Origin: Bacteroidales bacterium
Lineage (GTDB): Bacteria; Bacteroidota; Bacteroidia; Bacteroidales; VadinHA17
Reading direction: 5' to 3'
DNA length: 64,000 nt
Assembly: GCA_003142255.1 (NCBI GenBank)
Contig: PLLO01000014.1
Location: forward strand, 371 to 64,370
Shown here: in pieces, positions 17,584 to 25,849 of the stretch
Position numbering within the stretch: the stretch's first letter is position 1
Layout of the letters: each line of letters starts with the position of its first letter
Translations under genes and position numbers: made by a program
The notes under the pieces: generated by a model
The model's input: the letters and a program-made list of their open reading frames with translations, nothing else
What the model was told of the DNA's origin: nothing
The model's database searches: none

Positions 17584-19278
17584 TCAGTAACCACAAGCTG
17601 TGTTATAGCCTCTCCTGTCTGCTCCGGCCCTGATTTTTCCATCAGGAAGTATCTCAATTGCGTTTACACTGCCGATCACAGATCTTTCCTTTAAATCATA
17701 ATTCATCCCCTTTAGCCCTTCGAGCACAAGCGAATCAATGCTTCCTTTCTCAAACATAATATAATCGGGCAGCCACTGATCGTGAAATCTTCCTGTATCC
17801 ACAGCCTGACGGATGTCCATTTTATAATCAATCACATTTGTAATTACCTGAAACACAGTCGTTGGGATTGTCGATCCTCCGGGAGAACCGGCTACCAGAA
17901 AAAGTTTTCCATCTTTTTCAACAATCGAAGGTGTCATTGAACTTAGCATCCTTTTGCCAGGACTTATGGAATTCGCTTCCCCTCCAACCAGCCCGTACAT
18001 ATTAGGAGTTCCGGGCTTAACAGAGAAATCATCCATCTGGTTATTGAGAAGGAATCCGGCCCCTTCAACGACTATGCTGCTACCGAACAAATTATTAAGC
18101 GTTGTGGTAGCTGAAACGGCATTCCCATCCTTGTCAACAACGGAATAATGAGTAGTTTCATCGCTCTCGTGACCCGAAAGCAGCCCGGCTTTGATCTTTT
18201 TTATATCGGTAGCCTGATCGGGATCGAAATCATTAAACCTCCTTTTCAGATACTTCTGGTCAAGAAGTATACTGGTATGAACATCGATAAAATCAGGATC
18301 GCCTGCATATTCAGCCCTGTCGGCAAAAGCTCTTTTCTCGGCTTCAGCTATCAGGTGAATTGCCTTAAGCGAGTGAAATCCTGATTCCTGGAGGGGCCAT
18401 GGCTCGAGCATTTTAAGGAGTTGCAGCAAAATTATGCCACCGCTCGATGGCGGCGGAATAGTAATGATCCGATATCCCCTGTATACTCCTGTTAGCGGTT
18501 TTCTGAACTTTGCTTCATATTTTGCAAGATCCATGGCTGAGATGATTCCTTTGCCCCGCTTCATCTCTCTGATTATCATCTCTGCTGTCTTGCCTGAATA
18601 GAAGCCGTCTCTTCCGTTGTCTCTTATCCTTTCAAGCGTTGCTGCAAGGTCAGGTTGCCTGAGAACATCACCTGCTTTCCATTCCCCATCTTTAACAAAA
18701 GCAGGGAGTGAAGCATTCATCTTCAGAAAATATTCCCTGTTCCGGTTAAAAGATCCTGCCTGCTCTTCCGTAACAGCGAACCCTTTTACGGCCAGATCTA
18801 TTGCAGGTTGAATCACTTCCCTGAAGCTAAGCCTTCCGTACTTGCCGTGGACCTTTAACATTCCGTCGACGGTGCCAGGAACACCAGCAGCCAGATGCGT
18901 CTCAGTACTGGATTCCTCTTTAAGATTACCTTTTTCGTCAAGGTACATATCCCTTGAAGCCCCAAGAGGAGCCTTTTCACGGTAATCAATCATATAAGAA
19001 GAGCCATCGCTCATCCTTATCAGCATGAATCCCCCGCCTCCTATATTGCCGGCTTCAGGGTAACAGACCGAGAGGGCAAACTCGGTAGCAACCGCTGCAT
19101 CAATTGCATTTCCCCCTTTCTGCAATACAGATACTCCTGCCTTCGAAGCTTCAGGGTGTGCCGAAACCACCATTCCATGACCGGCTGTAATATTCCTGCC
19201 CGTAATTACGGGTGAAGGTTTTTCGCGGCAACCTGAAATCAGGATTATTGCAAGCAGATATATGGCCGTTCTCTTCAT
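17584..19278 (-). CDS. ggt: Gamma-glutamyltransferase, lipoprotein form
   Basis: A 564-residue Ntn-hydrolase proenzyme that cleaves gamma-glutamyl bonds of glutathione and related peptides. The N-terminus (MKRTAIYLLAIILISGC) ends in a lipobox with Cys17, so this copy should be lipid-anchored rather than soluble periplasmic. The large-subunit signature GGNAIDAAVATEFALSV is at about 55-72. The autoprocessing site is DETTHYSVVDKDGNAVS, with nucleophile Thr at about 373. GSPGGSTIPTTVFQV and the NNQMDDFS oxyanion region are present. Single gene with a good -7 box upstream. Substrate salvage of cysteinyl-glycine is the likely role. Confidence 0.93.
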   Translation of the reverse strand: MKRTAIYLLAIILISGCREKPSPVITGRNITAGHGMVVSAHPEASKAGVSVLQKGGNAIDAAVATEFALSVCYPEAGNIGGGGFMLIRMSDGSSYMIDYREKAPLGASRDMYLDEKGNLKEESSTETHLAAGVPGTVDGMLKVHGKYGRLSFREVIQPAIDLAVKGFAVTEEQAGSFNRNREYFLKMNASLPAFVKDGEWKAGDVLRQPDLAATLERIRDNGRDGFYSGKTAEMIIREMKRGKGIISAMDLAKYEAKFRKPLTGVYRGYRIITIPPPSSGGIILLQLLKMLEPWPLQESGFHSLKAIHLIAEAEKRAFADRAEYAGDPDFIDVHTSILLDQKYLKRRFNDFDPDQATDIKKIKAGLLSGHESDETTHYSVVDKDGNAVSATTTLNNLFGSSIVVEGAGFLLNNQMDDFSVKPGTPNMYGLVGGEANSISPGKRMLSSMTPSIVEKDGKLFLVAGSPGGSTIPTTVFQVITNVIDYKMDIRQAVDTGRFHDQWLPDYIMFEKGSIDSLVLEGLKGMNYDLKERSVIGSVNAIEILPDGKIRAGADRRGYNTACGY

Positions 19279-19303
19279 AATAATTTTTCTTTTTAACTGA
19301 CTT

Positions 19304-19311
19304 CAAATTTA
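19304..19311 (-). promoter_or_regulatory. -7 promoter box for ggt
   Basis: Reads TAAATTTG on the minus strand, 26 nt before the ggt start; full TAnnTTTG match without a clear -33 box. Confidence 0.45.
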
Positions 19312-19386
19312 TCAAATTAGGTGCACGATGGAGAAATAAAATTATCCATGCATGCAGTGCAGAGTTTCAAAAGGAACATTAAAAAT

Positions 19387-19394
19387 TAATTTTG
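19387..19394 (+). promoter_or_regulatory. -7 promoter box for rarA
   Basis: TAATTTTG, a full TAnnTTTG match, 25 nt before the ATG at 19419. It supports the ATG start, because the upstream in-frame TTG at 19392 lies inside the promoter box. Confidence 0.5.
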
Positions 19395-19418
19395 TTAATT
19401 TTACACAAACTTAAATCT

Positions 19419-20717
19419 ATGCAGTCAAACCAGCCGCTTGCAGAGAGGATGAGGCCCAGAAATCTCGATGAATTCTGCGGACAGTCTCATCTTGTCGGCA
19501 AGAAGAGCGTCTTGAGGAAGGTTATCGAGTCGGGAAATATACCTTCGTTTATTCTTTGGGGACCTCCCGGAGTCGGAAAAACTACTCTTGCATCTATCAT
19601 AGCCAACACGATGAAGCGGCCATTTTTTCATCTAAGTGCAGTACATTCAGGGGTAAAAGATGTCAGAGATACAATAGAAAAGGCAAAAAGGCAGCAGTTC
19701 TTCAACCAGCCGAACCCAATACTGTTTATTGACGAAATTCATCGCTTCAACAAGTCGCAGCAGGATTCTCTTCTGAGCGCTGTTGAGCAGGGAATAATAA
19801 CTCTTATCGGTGCGACCACTGAGAACCCCTCTTTTGAAGTAATCTCTCCTCTCCTTTCCAGATGCCAGGTTTATGTACTGAATCCTCTGAGCGAAGAGAA
19901 CCTTACCGGACTACTTGACAAAGCGATAAAAAAAGATGCTTTCCTTGCTGAATATAAAATAGAAATAAAAGAATATGAAGCCTTTATGCGTGTCTCCGGC
20001 GGCGATGCCAGGAAGCTGTACAATGCTCTTGAACTCGTTGTTGCAGGTGAAGCCAAAGATGCTGCCGATGGTATAATAGTGATCACTGATGATAAGGTCC
20101 TGGATCATGTTCAGAAAAACCTTGCGTTATATGACAAGAACGGGGAACAGCATTACGATATAATCTCAGCATTCATTAAATCTATGCGGGGAAGCGATCC
20201 CAATGCAGCTGTTTACTGGCTTGCAAGGATGGTCGAAGGAGGCGAAGATCCCAAGTTCATAGCACGCAGGATGCTGATCCTGGCTGCCGAGGATATAGGA
20301 CTTGCAAACCCGAATGCCCTTCTTCTTGCCCAGGCTTGCTTTGAGGCAGTAAATGTCATCGGATGGCCGGAATCAAGAATAATACTCTCAGAGGCAGCTG
20401 TTTATCTTGCCTCATCACCTAAAAGCAACGCCTCATACATGGCAATTGAGAATGCTCTCGGGGCAGTAAAGGAGAAGGGAGATCTTCCGGTTCCGCTTCA
20501 CCTTAGAAATGCGCCGACAAAACTCATGAAGGATCTTGGATACCATAAGGACTATAAATATGCCCATAGTTTTGAAGGAAATTTTGTAATTGAGAATTAT
20601 CTGCCGGAGGAAATAAAGGGATCTCAGTTTTATGAACCGGGAAATACTCCGAAGGAGGAAGAAATAAGAAAGAGGCTAAAGAACCTCTGGAAAGATATTT
20701 ACGATTATGATAAATGA
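19419..20717 (+). CDS. rarA: Replication-associated recombination protein A (MgsA/RarA) AAA+ ATPase
   Basis: A 432-residue AAA+ protein related to clamp-loader subunits and to eukaryotic WRNIP1. It acts at stalled replication forks. From the ATG at 19419 ([19 protein letters not shown]) the Walker A is GPPGVGKTT (48-56), Walker B LFIDEIHR (101-108), sensor 1 [10 protein letters not shown], and the arginine-finger region [11 protein letters not shown]. The C-terminal MgsA tetramerisation part runs from about residue 190 ([36 protein letters not shown]). An open frame extends to a TTG at 19392, but that codon falls within the -7 box. Confidence 0.95.
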   Translation: MQSNQPLAERMRPRNLDEFCGQSHLVGKKSVLRKVIESGNIPSFILWGPPGVGKTTLASIIANTMKRPFFHLSAVHSGVKDVRDTIEKAKRQQFFNQPNPILFIDEIHRFNKSQQDSLLSAVEQGIITLIGATTENPSFEVISPLLSRCQVYVLNPLSEENLTGLLDKAIKKDAFLAEYKIEIKEYEAFMRVSGGDARKLYNALELVVAGEAKDAADGIIVITDDKVLDHVQKNLALYDKNGEQHYDIISAFIKSMRGSDPNAAVYWLARMVEGGEDPKFIARRMLILAAEDIGLANPNALLLAQACFEAVNVIGWPESRIILSEAAVYLASSPKSNASYMAIENALGAVKEKGDLPVPLHLRNAPTKLMKDLGYHKDYKYAHSFEGNFVIENYLPEEIKGSQFYEPGNTPKEEEIRKRLKNLWKDIYDYDK

Positions 20718-20718
20718 T

Positions 20719-20815
20719 CTTCTCTGTATAACTCTGTGGTCCTCTGTGTTTCTCTGTGTAAGTTCTTAATAAGAAAATAGTTACACAGAGTTCCACGGAG
20801 AAGCACAGAGAGCCT
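20719..20815. repeat. CTCTGTG-type extragenic inverted repeat
   Basis: After rarA, a pyrimidine-side arm made of repeated CTCTGTG heptamers (20720-20761) is mirrored about 18 nt later by CACAGAG heptamers (20781-20813). A long imperfect hairpin can form and probably acts as terminator. Related CTTTGTG/CTTCGTG elements are at 32485-32584 and 37979-38085. Confidence 0.7.
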
Positions 20816-20872
20816 TAGAGATGTTTTCAGTATTGGTATGGTTTTTGAAAAAGAAGATTATTTCGTTAACTT

Positions 20873-20880
20873 TACATTTG
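20873..20880 (+). promoter_or_regulatory. -7-like box abutting the kdsA start
   Basis: TACATTTG fits TAnnTTTG exactly but ends one base before the kdsA ATG. A TTTG lies 25 nt upstream (20844-20847), longer than the usual 17-23 spacing. If used, transcription would start at or just inside the start codon. Confidence 0.35.
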
Positions 20881-20881
20881 A

Positions 20882-21715
20882 ATGAACAAAAGCGGAATAG
20901 ATATCCCAGGACTTAAATACGGGAAAAGCGACAATTTTCTACTGATCGCCGGTCCTTGTGTCGTAGAAGGTGAAGATGTGGTCTTTGAGATTGCAGATTA
21001 CCTTGTAAAGTTATCCGACAAATACAAGCTCCCATATGTCTTCAAGGCATCATACAGAAAAGCAAACAGGTCAAAAATTGATTCTTTTGCAGGAATAGGC
21101 GATTTAAAAGCGCTTAGGATCCTTGCAGAAGTGAAAAAAAGATATTCTGTTCCTGTTATTACCGACATTCATAATCCTGAAGAGGCAGCAATGGCAGCAG
21201 AATACGTTGATATCCTTCAGATACCTGCCTTTCTATGCAGGCAGACAGATCTCCTTGCAGCAGCTGCAAAAACAGGCAAATGGATCAATATCAAGAAAGG
21301 CCAGTTCCTTTCCGGTCCTTCCATGAAATTCGCAATTGATAAGGTAAAGGAATCCGGCAATGACAATATAATGGTTACTGACCGCGGCAATATGTTCGGA
21401 TACCAGGATATTATCGTTGATTTCAGGAATATTCCATTAATGCAGAAGACAGGAGTACCGGTCGTGATGGATATAACCCATTCGCTTCAGCAGCCTAACC
21501 AGGAGGCAGGAGTATCCGGAGGAAATCCCGAAATGATTGAAACTATCGGCAAAGCAGCAATAAGCGTCGGGGCCGATGGCATCTTCATTGAAACACATCC
21601 CAATCCAGCCGTAGCAAAGTCGGATGGAGCAAATATGCTTAAACTCTCAGGGATGGATGATCTGTTATATAAATTGGTAGCACTCAGAAAAACAATAAAT
21701 TCATTTAATAACTAA
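20882..21715 (+). CDS. kdsA: 3-deoxy-8-phosphooctulonate synthase (KDO-8-P synthase)
   Basis: A 277-residue TIM-barrel enzyme that condenses arabinose-5-phosphate and phosphoenolpyruvate to KDO-8-phosphate for lipopolysaccharide inner core. Family motifs are IAGPCVVEGED (24-34), FKASYRKANRSKIDSF (PEP/A5P site), VPVITDIHNP, QIPAFLCRQTDLL, NIKKGQFL, VMDITHSLQQP and the C-terminal IFIETHPNPAVAKSDG. It is followed after 12 nt by a LolA-fold protein gene on the same strand. Cytoplasmic. It indicates a Gram-negative cell with KDO-containing LPS. Confidence 0.96.
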   Translation: MNKSGIDIPGLKYGKSDNFLLIAGPCVVEGEDVVFEIADYLVKLSDKYKLPYVFKASYRKANRSKIDSFAGIGDLKALRILAEVKKRYSVPVITDIHNPEEAAMAAEYVDILQIPAFLCRQTDLLAAAAKTGKWINIKKGQFLSGPSMKFAIDKVKESGNDNIMVTDRGNMFGYQDIIVDFRNIPLMQKTGVPVVMDITHSLQQPNQEAGVSGGNPEMIETIGKAAISVGADGIFIETHPNPAVAKSDGANMLKLSGMDDLLYKLVALRKTINSFNN

Positions 21716-21727
21716 ATTAAATTATTC

Positions 21728-22429
21728 ATGAAAAAAGTATTTTTATTCACCACCTGCCTTCTCACTGCAGTAATGATCAATGCACAGACGCTCGATGAAA
21801 TTGTTAAGAAGTATACCGAGGCAAATAAGCTTGACAAGATCTCTAACTTTAAAACAATTAAAATCACTGCAAATATGTCAATGATGGGAATGGAGATGCC
21901 CATGACGATGTGGATGAAAAATCCAAGCAAGATCAAAACCGTCACCAGCGTTAACGGCCAGGATATAGTCCAGGCATATGACGGAGTGAAGGGTTATATG
22001 GTAAATCCGATGGCAGGCTCGACCGATCCAATTGAAATGACTGCTGATCAGGCCAAGGATCTGGAAAAAAGCAACATTTTCCAGAACTATATGGCAAATT
22101 ACCTGAAAGAAGGATTGCTGGCACTTGAAGGAGAAGAGAGTGTTAACGGCAAGCCGGCATTCAAGGTTAAGGCATCCATTAACAGCAGCGCCACAGCCCA
22201 TATGTTTATTGACAAGAGCACCTATCAGCTTATAAAGACAACGGCAGACATCAACCAGGGAGGACAGTCAATGACAGTTGAATCGTATCCTTCGGATTAC
22301 ACTGAAACAAACGGTGTCATTCTGCCAATGAAAACAACAACCTCAATGAACGGTATGGAAATGGTAATAACCTATACAAAGGTTGAAGTCGATGTACCTA
22401 TTGAGGACAGCGTATTCACTGTAAAATAA
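21728..22429 (+). CDS. Exported LolA/LppX-fold protein (outer membrane lipoprotein-sorting-like)
   Basis: A 233-residue exported protein with a clean signal peptide (MKKVFLFTTCLLTAVMINAQ, cleavage after residue 20). The body starts TLDEIVKKYTEANK and continues with repeated beta strands (KTIKITANMSMMGMEM, QAYDGVKGYMVNP, FKVKASINSSATAHMFIDK, YQLIKTTADI). This is the half-barrel pattern of COG2834/LolA-like proteins, which bind lipids or lipoprotein acyl chains. Methionine is unusually common (MSMMGMEMPMTMWM near residues 55-68). It is cotranscribed with kdsA, which fits an envelope role. The exact ligand is unknown. Confidence 0.8.
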   Translation: MKKVFLFTTCLLTAVMINAQTLDEIVKKYTEANKLDKISNFKTIKITANMSMMGMEMPMTMWMKNPSKIKTVTSVNGQDIVQAYDGVKGYMVNPMAGSTDPIEMTADQAKDLEKSNIFQNYMANYLKEGLLALEGEESVNGKPAFKVKASINSSATAHMFIDKSTYQLIKTTADINQGGQSMTVESYPSDYTETNGVILPMKTTTSMNGMEMVITYTKVEVDVPIEDSVFTVK

Positions 22430-22432
22430 ACT

Positions 22433-22559
22433 GTAAAGACGGGTCTGAGACCCGTCTCAACCAAAAAAAGACGGGTCTGAGACCCGCCTCAACCAAAAAA
22501 AGACGGGTCTGAGACCCGTCTCAACCAAAAAGAGGCGGGTCTGAGACCCGCCTCTTTTT
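22433..22559. repeat. Four tandem 32-bp palindromic repeats with terminator
   Basis: Four copies with an exact 32-bp period. Each has the palindromic core GACGGGTCTGAGACCCGTC (third copies vary A/G at one or two symmetric positions) followed by TCAACCAAAAA. Cores start at 22438, 22470, 22502 and 22534. The last copy, GAGGCGGGTCTGAGACCCGCCTC followed by T5, is a perfect terminator-type hairpin in both directions. The array lies between the convergent 3' ends of the LolA-like gene and rnpB. Variation between copies is compensatory (GAC/GTC versus GGC/GCC), which argues that the stem matters. Confidence 0.85.
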
Positions 22560-22938
22560 GCAGCCGGCCTGTAAGCCGGGTTCTGTGCGGTTTAGCCTTC
22601 TTCGAGAGAATATTAAACCGATTCCCATCATTTATCTTGTCACGCCATTGCTGACGTGATCATACGACCTACCCCCCGGCATTGGACGAGCAGCCCTAAA
22701 AGCCGGTATACATGGTCTTTCAACCCATCAGGCGTACGGCTCCCGACGTTGCCGCCGGAACCGGTGAGCTCTTACCTCGCCTTTTCACCCTTCCCCTGAC
22801 GCAAAGGTCAGAGAGGTTATTTTCTGTTACACTGCTATACCCTCACGGATATCTTCCCGTTAGGAAGCATGGCGCTCTTTGTTGCCCGGACTTTCCTTCC
22901 CCCTCCTTGCGGCGGAGAACGATGGGACAGCCTGCTGC
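22560..22938 (-). ncRNA. rnpB: RNase P RNA
   Basis: The minus strand carries the diagnostic RNase P RNA segments. Near the 5' end is GAAGGAAAGTCCGGGCAACA (P4 5' strand and CR I). At the 3' end is ACAGAACCCGGCTTACA (CR V). The ends pair as P1: 5' GCAGC-A-GGC with GCC-G-GCTGC 3'. This sets the borders at about 22938 and 22560, 379 nt, normal for class A. It is the catalytic RNA that trims tRNA 5' leaders. A minus-strand TACCTTTG box begins five bases upstream of the 5' end, and the palindrome array follows the 3' end. A long open frame across this region on the plus strand is incidental. Confidence 0.95.
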
Positions 22939-22942
22939 GATG

Positions 22943-22950
22943 CAAAGGTA
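22943..22950 (-). promoter_or_regulatory. -7 promoter box for rnpB
   Basis: Minus-strand TACCTTTG, full TAnnTTTG match. It ends 5 nt before the 5' end of rnpB deduced independently from P1 pairing, the expected distance to a start site. Confidence 0.75.
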
Positions 22951-22990
22951 CAAAAACGGCACTTAAAATAGAAACAGTATCAATTTTAGT

Positions 22991-22998
22991 TACTTTTG
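22991..22998 (+). promoter_or_regulatory. -7 promoter box for queA
   Basis: TACTTTTG, full TAnnTTTG match, 42 nt before the queA ATG at 23041. It is back-to-back with the rnpB promoter 40 nt away. The 5' leader between contains a short CCGGTGA-type tandem (about 23013-23035). Confidence 0.55.
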
Positions 22999-23040
22999 CA
23001 CGCGTAAATCCGGCGTCCGGTGACCGGTGACCGGTTTCAA

Positions 23041-24252
23041 ATGAAGGAGATTTTCAACATTAATATCGACGATTACGATTATAGTCTTCCAGAGGAGAGG
23101 ATAGCAAAGTATCCTGTCGCTCAGCGTGACGCTTCAAAACTATTGCTATATATTAATGACCAAATCTCGGAAGACAGGTTTGGGAATATTGGAGAACATC
23201 TTCCGGAAGGGTCGCTCCTGGTCTTTAATAATACGAGGGTAATCAGGGCAAGGCTACTCTTTCAAAAACCAACCGGAGCCGCTATTGAAGTTTTCTGTCT
23301 CGAACCAGTTTCCCCTGCAGAGTATCAGCAATCTTTCAGTTCCACCAGAGAAGTTGAATGGAAATGCATCATAGGCAACCTGAAAAAATGGAAAACAGGG
23401 ACGATAACTGCGCATTTTGATTTTAAAGGTAAACAGTATGAGCTTGCAGCTGAGAAAGTAAGCCCTGAGGGTGAAGTCTGGAAAATAAGATTTAAATGGA
23501 ACCCTTCTGACATTACATTCGGAGAGGTTATTGAAGGAGCCGGTCATATTCCTCTTCCTCCTTACCTGAACAGGAAGGATGAGGCCGAAGATTACTACAG
23601 GTACCAGACTATCTATGCAATAGTAAAAGGATCGGTGGCTGCTCCTACTGCAGGACTTCATTTTACAGATGAAGTATTTTCAAGGCTCAAGGAGAAGGGC
23701 ATCGACAGAGCCGAGATCACGCTCCATGTAGGCGCCGGGACTTTCAAACCTGTCAAATCAGTTGATATAGCTGAGCATGAGATGCATTGCGAACATTACT
23801 TTGTCACCGCTGAAACCCTTGAAAAACTGATCAGTCAACGGGAGAAGATAATTGCTGTAGGCACCACAAGCGTCAGAACACTGGAAAGCCTTTACTGGCT
23901 GGGGGTCATGATGATTGAAGGTACATCTGCTTCCAGTGATTTCTTCACAGATCAATGGAAATATGATGAGCATGATAATGATGTCTCATTAGAGGATTCA
24001 TTCAGCTCAATTCTTGGTTTCATGAAAAATCAGAATATCTCAATTCTTCATGCATCGACGAAAATAATGATCCTTCCCTCCTATAAGTTCAGGGTTATCA
24101 AAGGGATGATCACAAACTTTCACCAGCCTAAAAGCACACTTTTACTGCTTATTGCAGCCTGGACAGGGAACAGATGGAGAGACTTATATAAATATGCCCT
24201 GGAGAATGATTTCAGATTCCTCAGCTATGGCGACAGCTGTTTATTGCTTTGA
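23041..24252 (+). CDS. queA: S-adenosylmethionine:tRNA ribosyltransferase-isomerase
   Basis: A 403-residue enzyme from the ATG at 23041 (MKEIFNINIDDYDYSLPEE). The frame is open back to 23020, but the conserved N-terminus begins here. It transfers and rearranges the ribosyl part of SAM onto preQ1 in tRNA to give epoxyqueuosine. Motifs: FNNTRVIRARL, AGHIPLPPYLNR, YQTIYA, GSVAAPTAGLHFT, LHVGAGTFKPVK, HEMHCEHY, TNFHQPKSTLLLL. The closing LSYGDSCLLL replaces the more usual YGDAMLI. Cytoplasmic. Single gene, promoter back-to-back with rnpB. Confidence 0.95.
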   Translation: MKEIFNINIDDYDYSLPEERIAKYPVAQRDASKLLLYINDQISEDRFGNIGEHLPEGSLLVFNNTRVIRARLLFQKPTGAAIEVFCLEPVSPAEYQQSFSSTREVEWKCIIGNLKKWKTGTITAHFDFKGKQYELAAEKVSPEGEVWKIRFKWNPSDITFGEVIEGAGHIPLPPYLNRKDEAEDYYRYQTIYAIVKGSVAAPTAGLHFTDEVFSRLKEKGIDRAEITLHVGAGTFKPVKSVDIAEHEMHCEHYFVTAETLEKLISQREKIIAVGTTSVRTLESLYWLGVMMIEGTSASSDFFTDQWKYDEHDNDVSLEDSFSSILGFMKNQNISILHASTKIMILPSYKFRVIKGMITNFHQPKSTLLLLIAAWTGNRWRDLYKYALENDFRFLSYGDSCLLL

Positions 24253-24352
24253 CTATGAATTCGCCCTGCAATATTATCCGTTGATCAATTAGTGATCGTT
24301 AATATTTGAATTTAGACCGATTTTTGTTTTATTAGCACAAAATTTAAAACTG

Positions 24353-24586
24353 ATGAACAGCAACAGAATGCTTCAGCAATTTCATGCGATGTTCAGCGTC
24401 TTCATGGTGGTGTTTTACCTGGGCTTCGGCATTTTCTTTCTCTTTTTTGCAAAAATGTTCTATATCGATCAGGCTATAAAGGTCATAATGGGGGCAACTT
24501 TCGTTTTTTACGGAATATACAGGATAACTGTTACTTATAAACAAATTATCAAAGCTTTTTTTACAAGTGAGGACGAAGAGGAATAA
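24353..24586 (+). CDS. Small two-helix membrane protein, unknown function
   Basis: A 77-residue protein with two hydrophobic helices (about 10-34 and 41-60) joined by a short turn, then a basic stretch and an acidic tail (TSEDEEE). It has no cleavable signal and no known motif. It precedes the PstS-like/TPR/TonB group by 116 nt on the same strand, but a sigma-54-type promoter lies in that gap, so it need not be cotranscribed. I do not recognise a characterised family. Confidence 0.65.
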   Translation: MNSNRMLQQFHAMFSVFMVVFYLGFGIFFLFFAKMFYIDQAIKVIMGATFVFYGIYRITVTYKQIIKAFFTSEDEEE

Positions 24587-24640
24587 CGCTTCCGGGGAGA
24601 AATCAATATTTAGAATAATCTGACGGAAAATGTTTATTCT

Positions 24641-24656
24641 TGGCACATACTTTGCA
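24641..24656 (+). promoter_or_regulatory. Sigma-54 (RpoN) -24/-12 promoter
   Basis: TGGCAC-ATACT-TTGCA matches the sigma-54 consensus TGGCAC-N5-TTGCW at every fixed position, with the invariant GG and GC exactly 10 nt apart. Predicted start is near 24667, ahead of the PstS-like gene. No other full match was noticed upstream of genes in the window. An enhancer-binding activator would be required; none is encoded here. Confidence 0.75.
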
Positions 24657-24702
24657 GTACTGTCAATGGTAATTAATTTAACTTTGACAAAATTTTAAGG
24701 TT

Positions 24703-25737
24703 ATGAGCATAGCAACGTTTATACAAAATTTTATTATTTTTGCTAACCGCAATTTTAAAACCATTGACGGTTTTTTTGTGACAGGAATCAAAAGCCATAC
24801 TCTTTATTCCGGATTGCGCATCCTTGCGATCTGGATACCCCTTTCAATGGTTTCATGCGGAGGAGGGCCCAAAGCTCCTTTAGAAACTCCGACCCAGGGC
24901 AATATAATGATCATTGCTGATGAGTCTTTCCAGCCTCTGATCGATACCGAAGTATTTACCTTTACCCATCTCTACGAAAATGCCCACGTCAGGGCAGAGT
25001 ACAAACCCGAGTATGATGTTGTAAATGATTTCATGCACGATTCGGTAAAGGTCATTGTTACCAGCAAGAAGCTCACCGACGACCAGATCAGGTACCTGAG
25101 GGATACCCTGATAATTGCCCGCACAATTACCTTTGCATATGATGCACTCGCGCTTGTGACGAACAAGAGCAACATTGATACGCTTCTTACATATAAATCG
25201 GTAAAGGATCTGTTCCTCGGGAATGTCACCAGCTGGAAAGATATCGACAAGAAGTCAAAACTCGGAAATATCCGTGTCGTTTTTGATAATACCAAGTCCG
25301 GCAACATAAGGTACTTCAAAGAGCTGTTTGAGATTCAGGGCAATCTGCCTGAAAATTTTTATGCTGTGAAGGACAATGCTGAGGTAATTGATTTCGTTTC
25401 AAAAAATCCTGATGCTATTGGAATCGTAAGTGTAAACTGGATCAGCGATAAGGACGATCATACAAGTATGAATTTTCTGAAAAAGATAAATATAGTGGCA
25501 GTATCGCAGCAGCTTTCCAGTGACAATTCCTACTACAGGCCCTACCAGGGTTTCATTTACGACAAATCCTATCCGTTCGTTAGGGAGATATACCTTATAT
25601 CGCGAGAAACATTCAAGGGCCTTGGTTCAGGTTTTATACAGTGGGCTACTGCTGAACAGGGACAAAGGATAGTTCTGAAATCAGGACTTGTGCCTGCGAC
25701 AATGCCTATAAGGCTGGTGCAGATCAAGCATCAATGA
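24703..25737 (+). CDS. PstS-like phosphate-binding lipoprotein
   Basis: A type 2 periplasmic binding protein of the PstS/phosphate family, 344 residues from the ATG at 24703. The lipobox is LSMVSC with Cys at 52. From this ATG the leader is unusually long. An in-frame GTG at 24778 would give a normal 26-residue lipoprotein signal and could be the true start, with a TATTTTTG box at 24735-24742. Domain features: GNIMIIADESFQPLI, VTSKKLTDDQIRYLRD, FAYDALALVTNKSNIDTLL, GNVTSWKDI, VFDNTKSGNIRYF, DAIGIVSVNWIS. No PstABC transporter genes are nearby. The link with TPR and TonB genes suggests an envelope-sensing or uptake role other than classic Pst transport. Confidence 0.82.
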   Translation: MSIATFIQNFIIFANRNFKTIDGFFVTGIKSHTLYSGLRILAIWIPLSMVSCGGGPKAPLETPTQGNIMIIADESFQPLIDTEVFTFTHLYENAHVRAEYKPEYDVVNDFMHDSVKVIVTSKKLTDDQIRYLRDTLIIARTITFAYDALALVTNKSNIDTLLTYKSVKDLFLGNVTSWKDIDKKSKLGNIRVVFDNTKSGNIRYFKELFEIQGNLPENFYAVKDNAEVIDFVSKNPDAIGIVSVNWISDKDDHTSMNFLKKINIVAVSQQLSSDNSYYRPYQGFIYDKSYPFVREIYLISRETFKGLGSGFIQWATAEQGQRIVLKSGLVPATMPIRLVQIKHQ

Positions 25738-25849
25738 AGTAGATAGTTTAGAGATTGAAGTTAAAAATTGAATAGAAAATTTAAAGTGATTAAGTGTAAA
25801 AGAACATCAAAAAAAATTAGTATAATTGACGCCAAATAATTTTCAAGCT

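Noticed and set aside
22433-22559. Considered as a short CRISPR array
   Set aside because: Period is 32 bp with the intervening TCAACCAAAAA almost identical in every copy, so there are no spacers; no cas genes.
22712-22966. 84-codon plus-strand open frame
   Set aside because: It lies inside and antisense to RNase P RNA, whose conserved segments and P1 pairing are clear.
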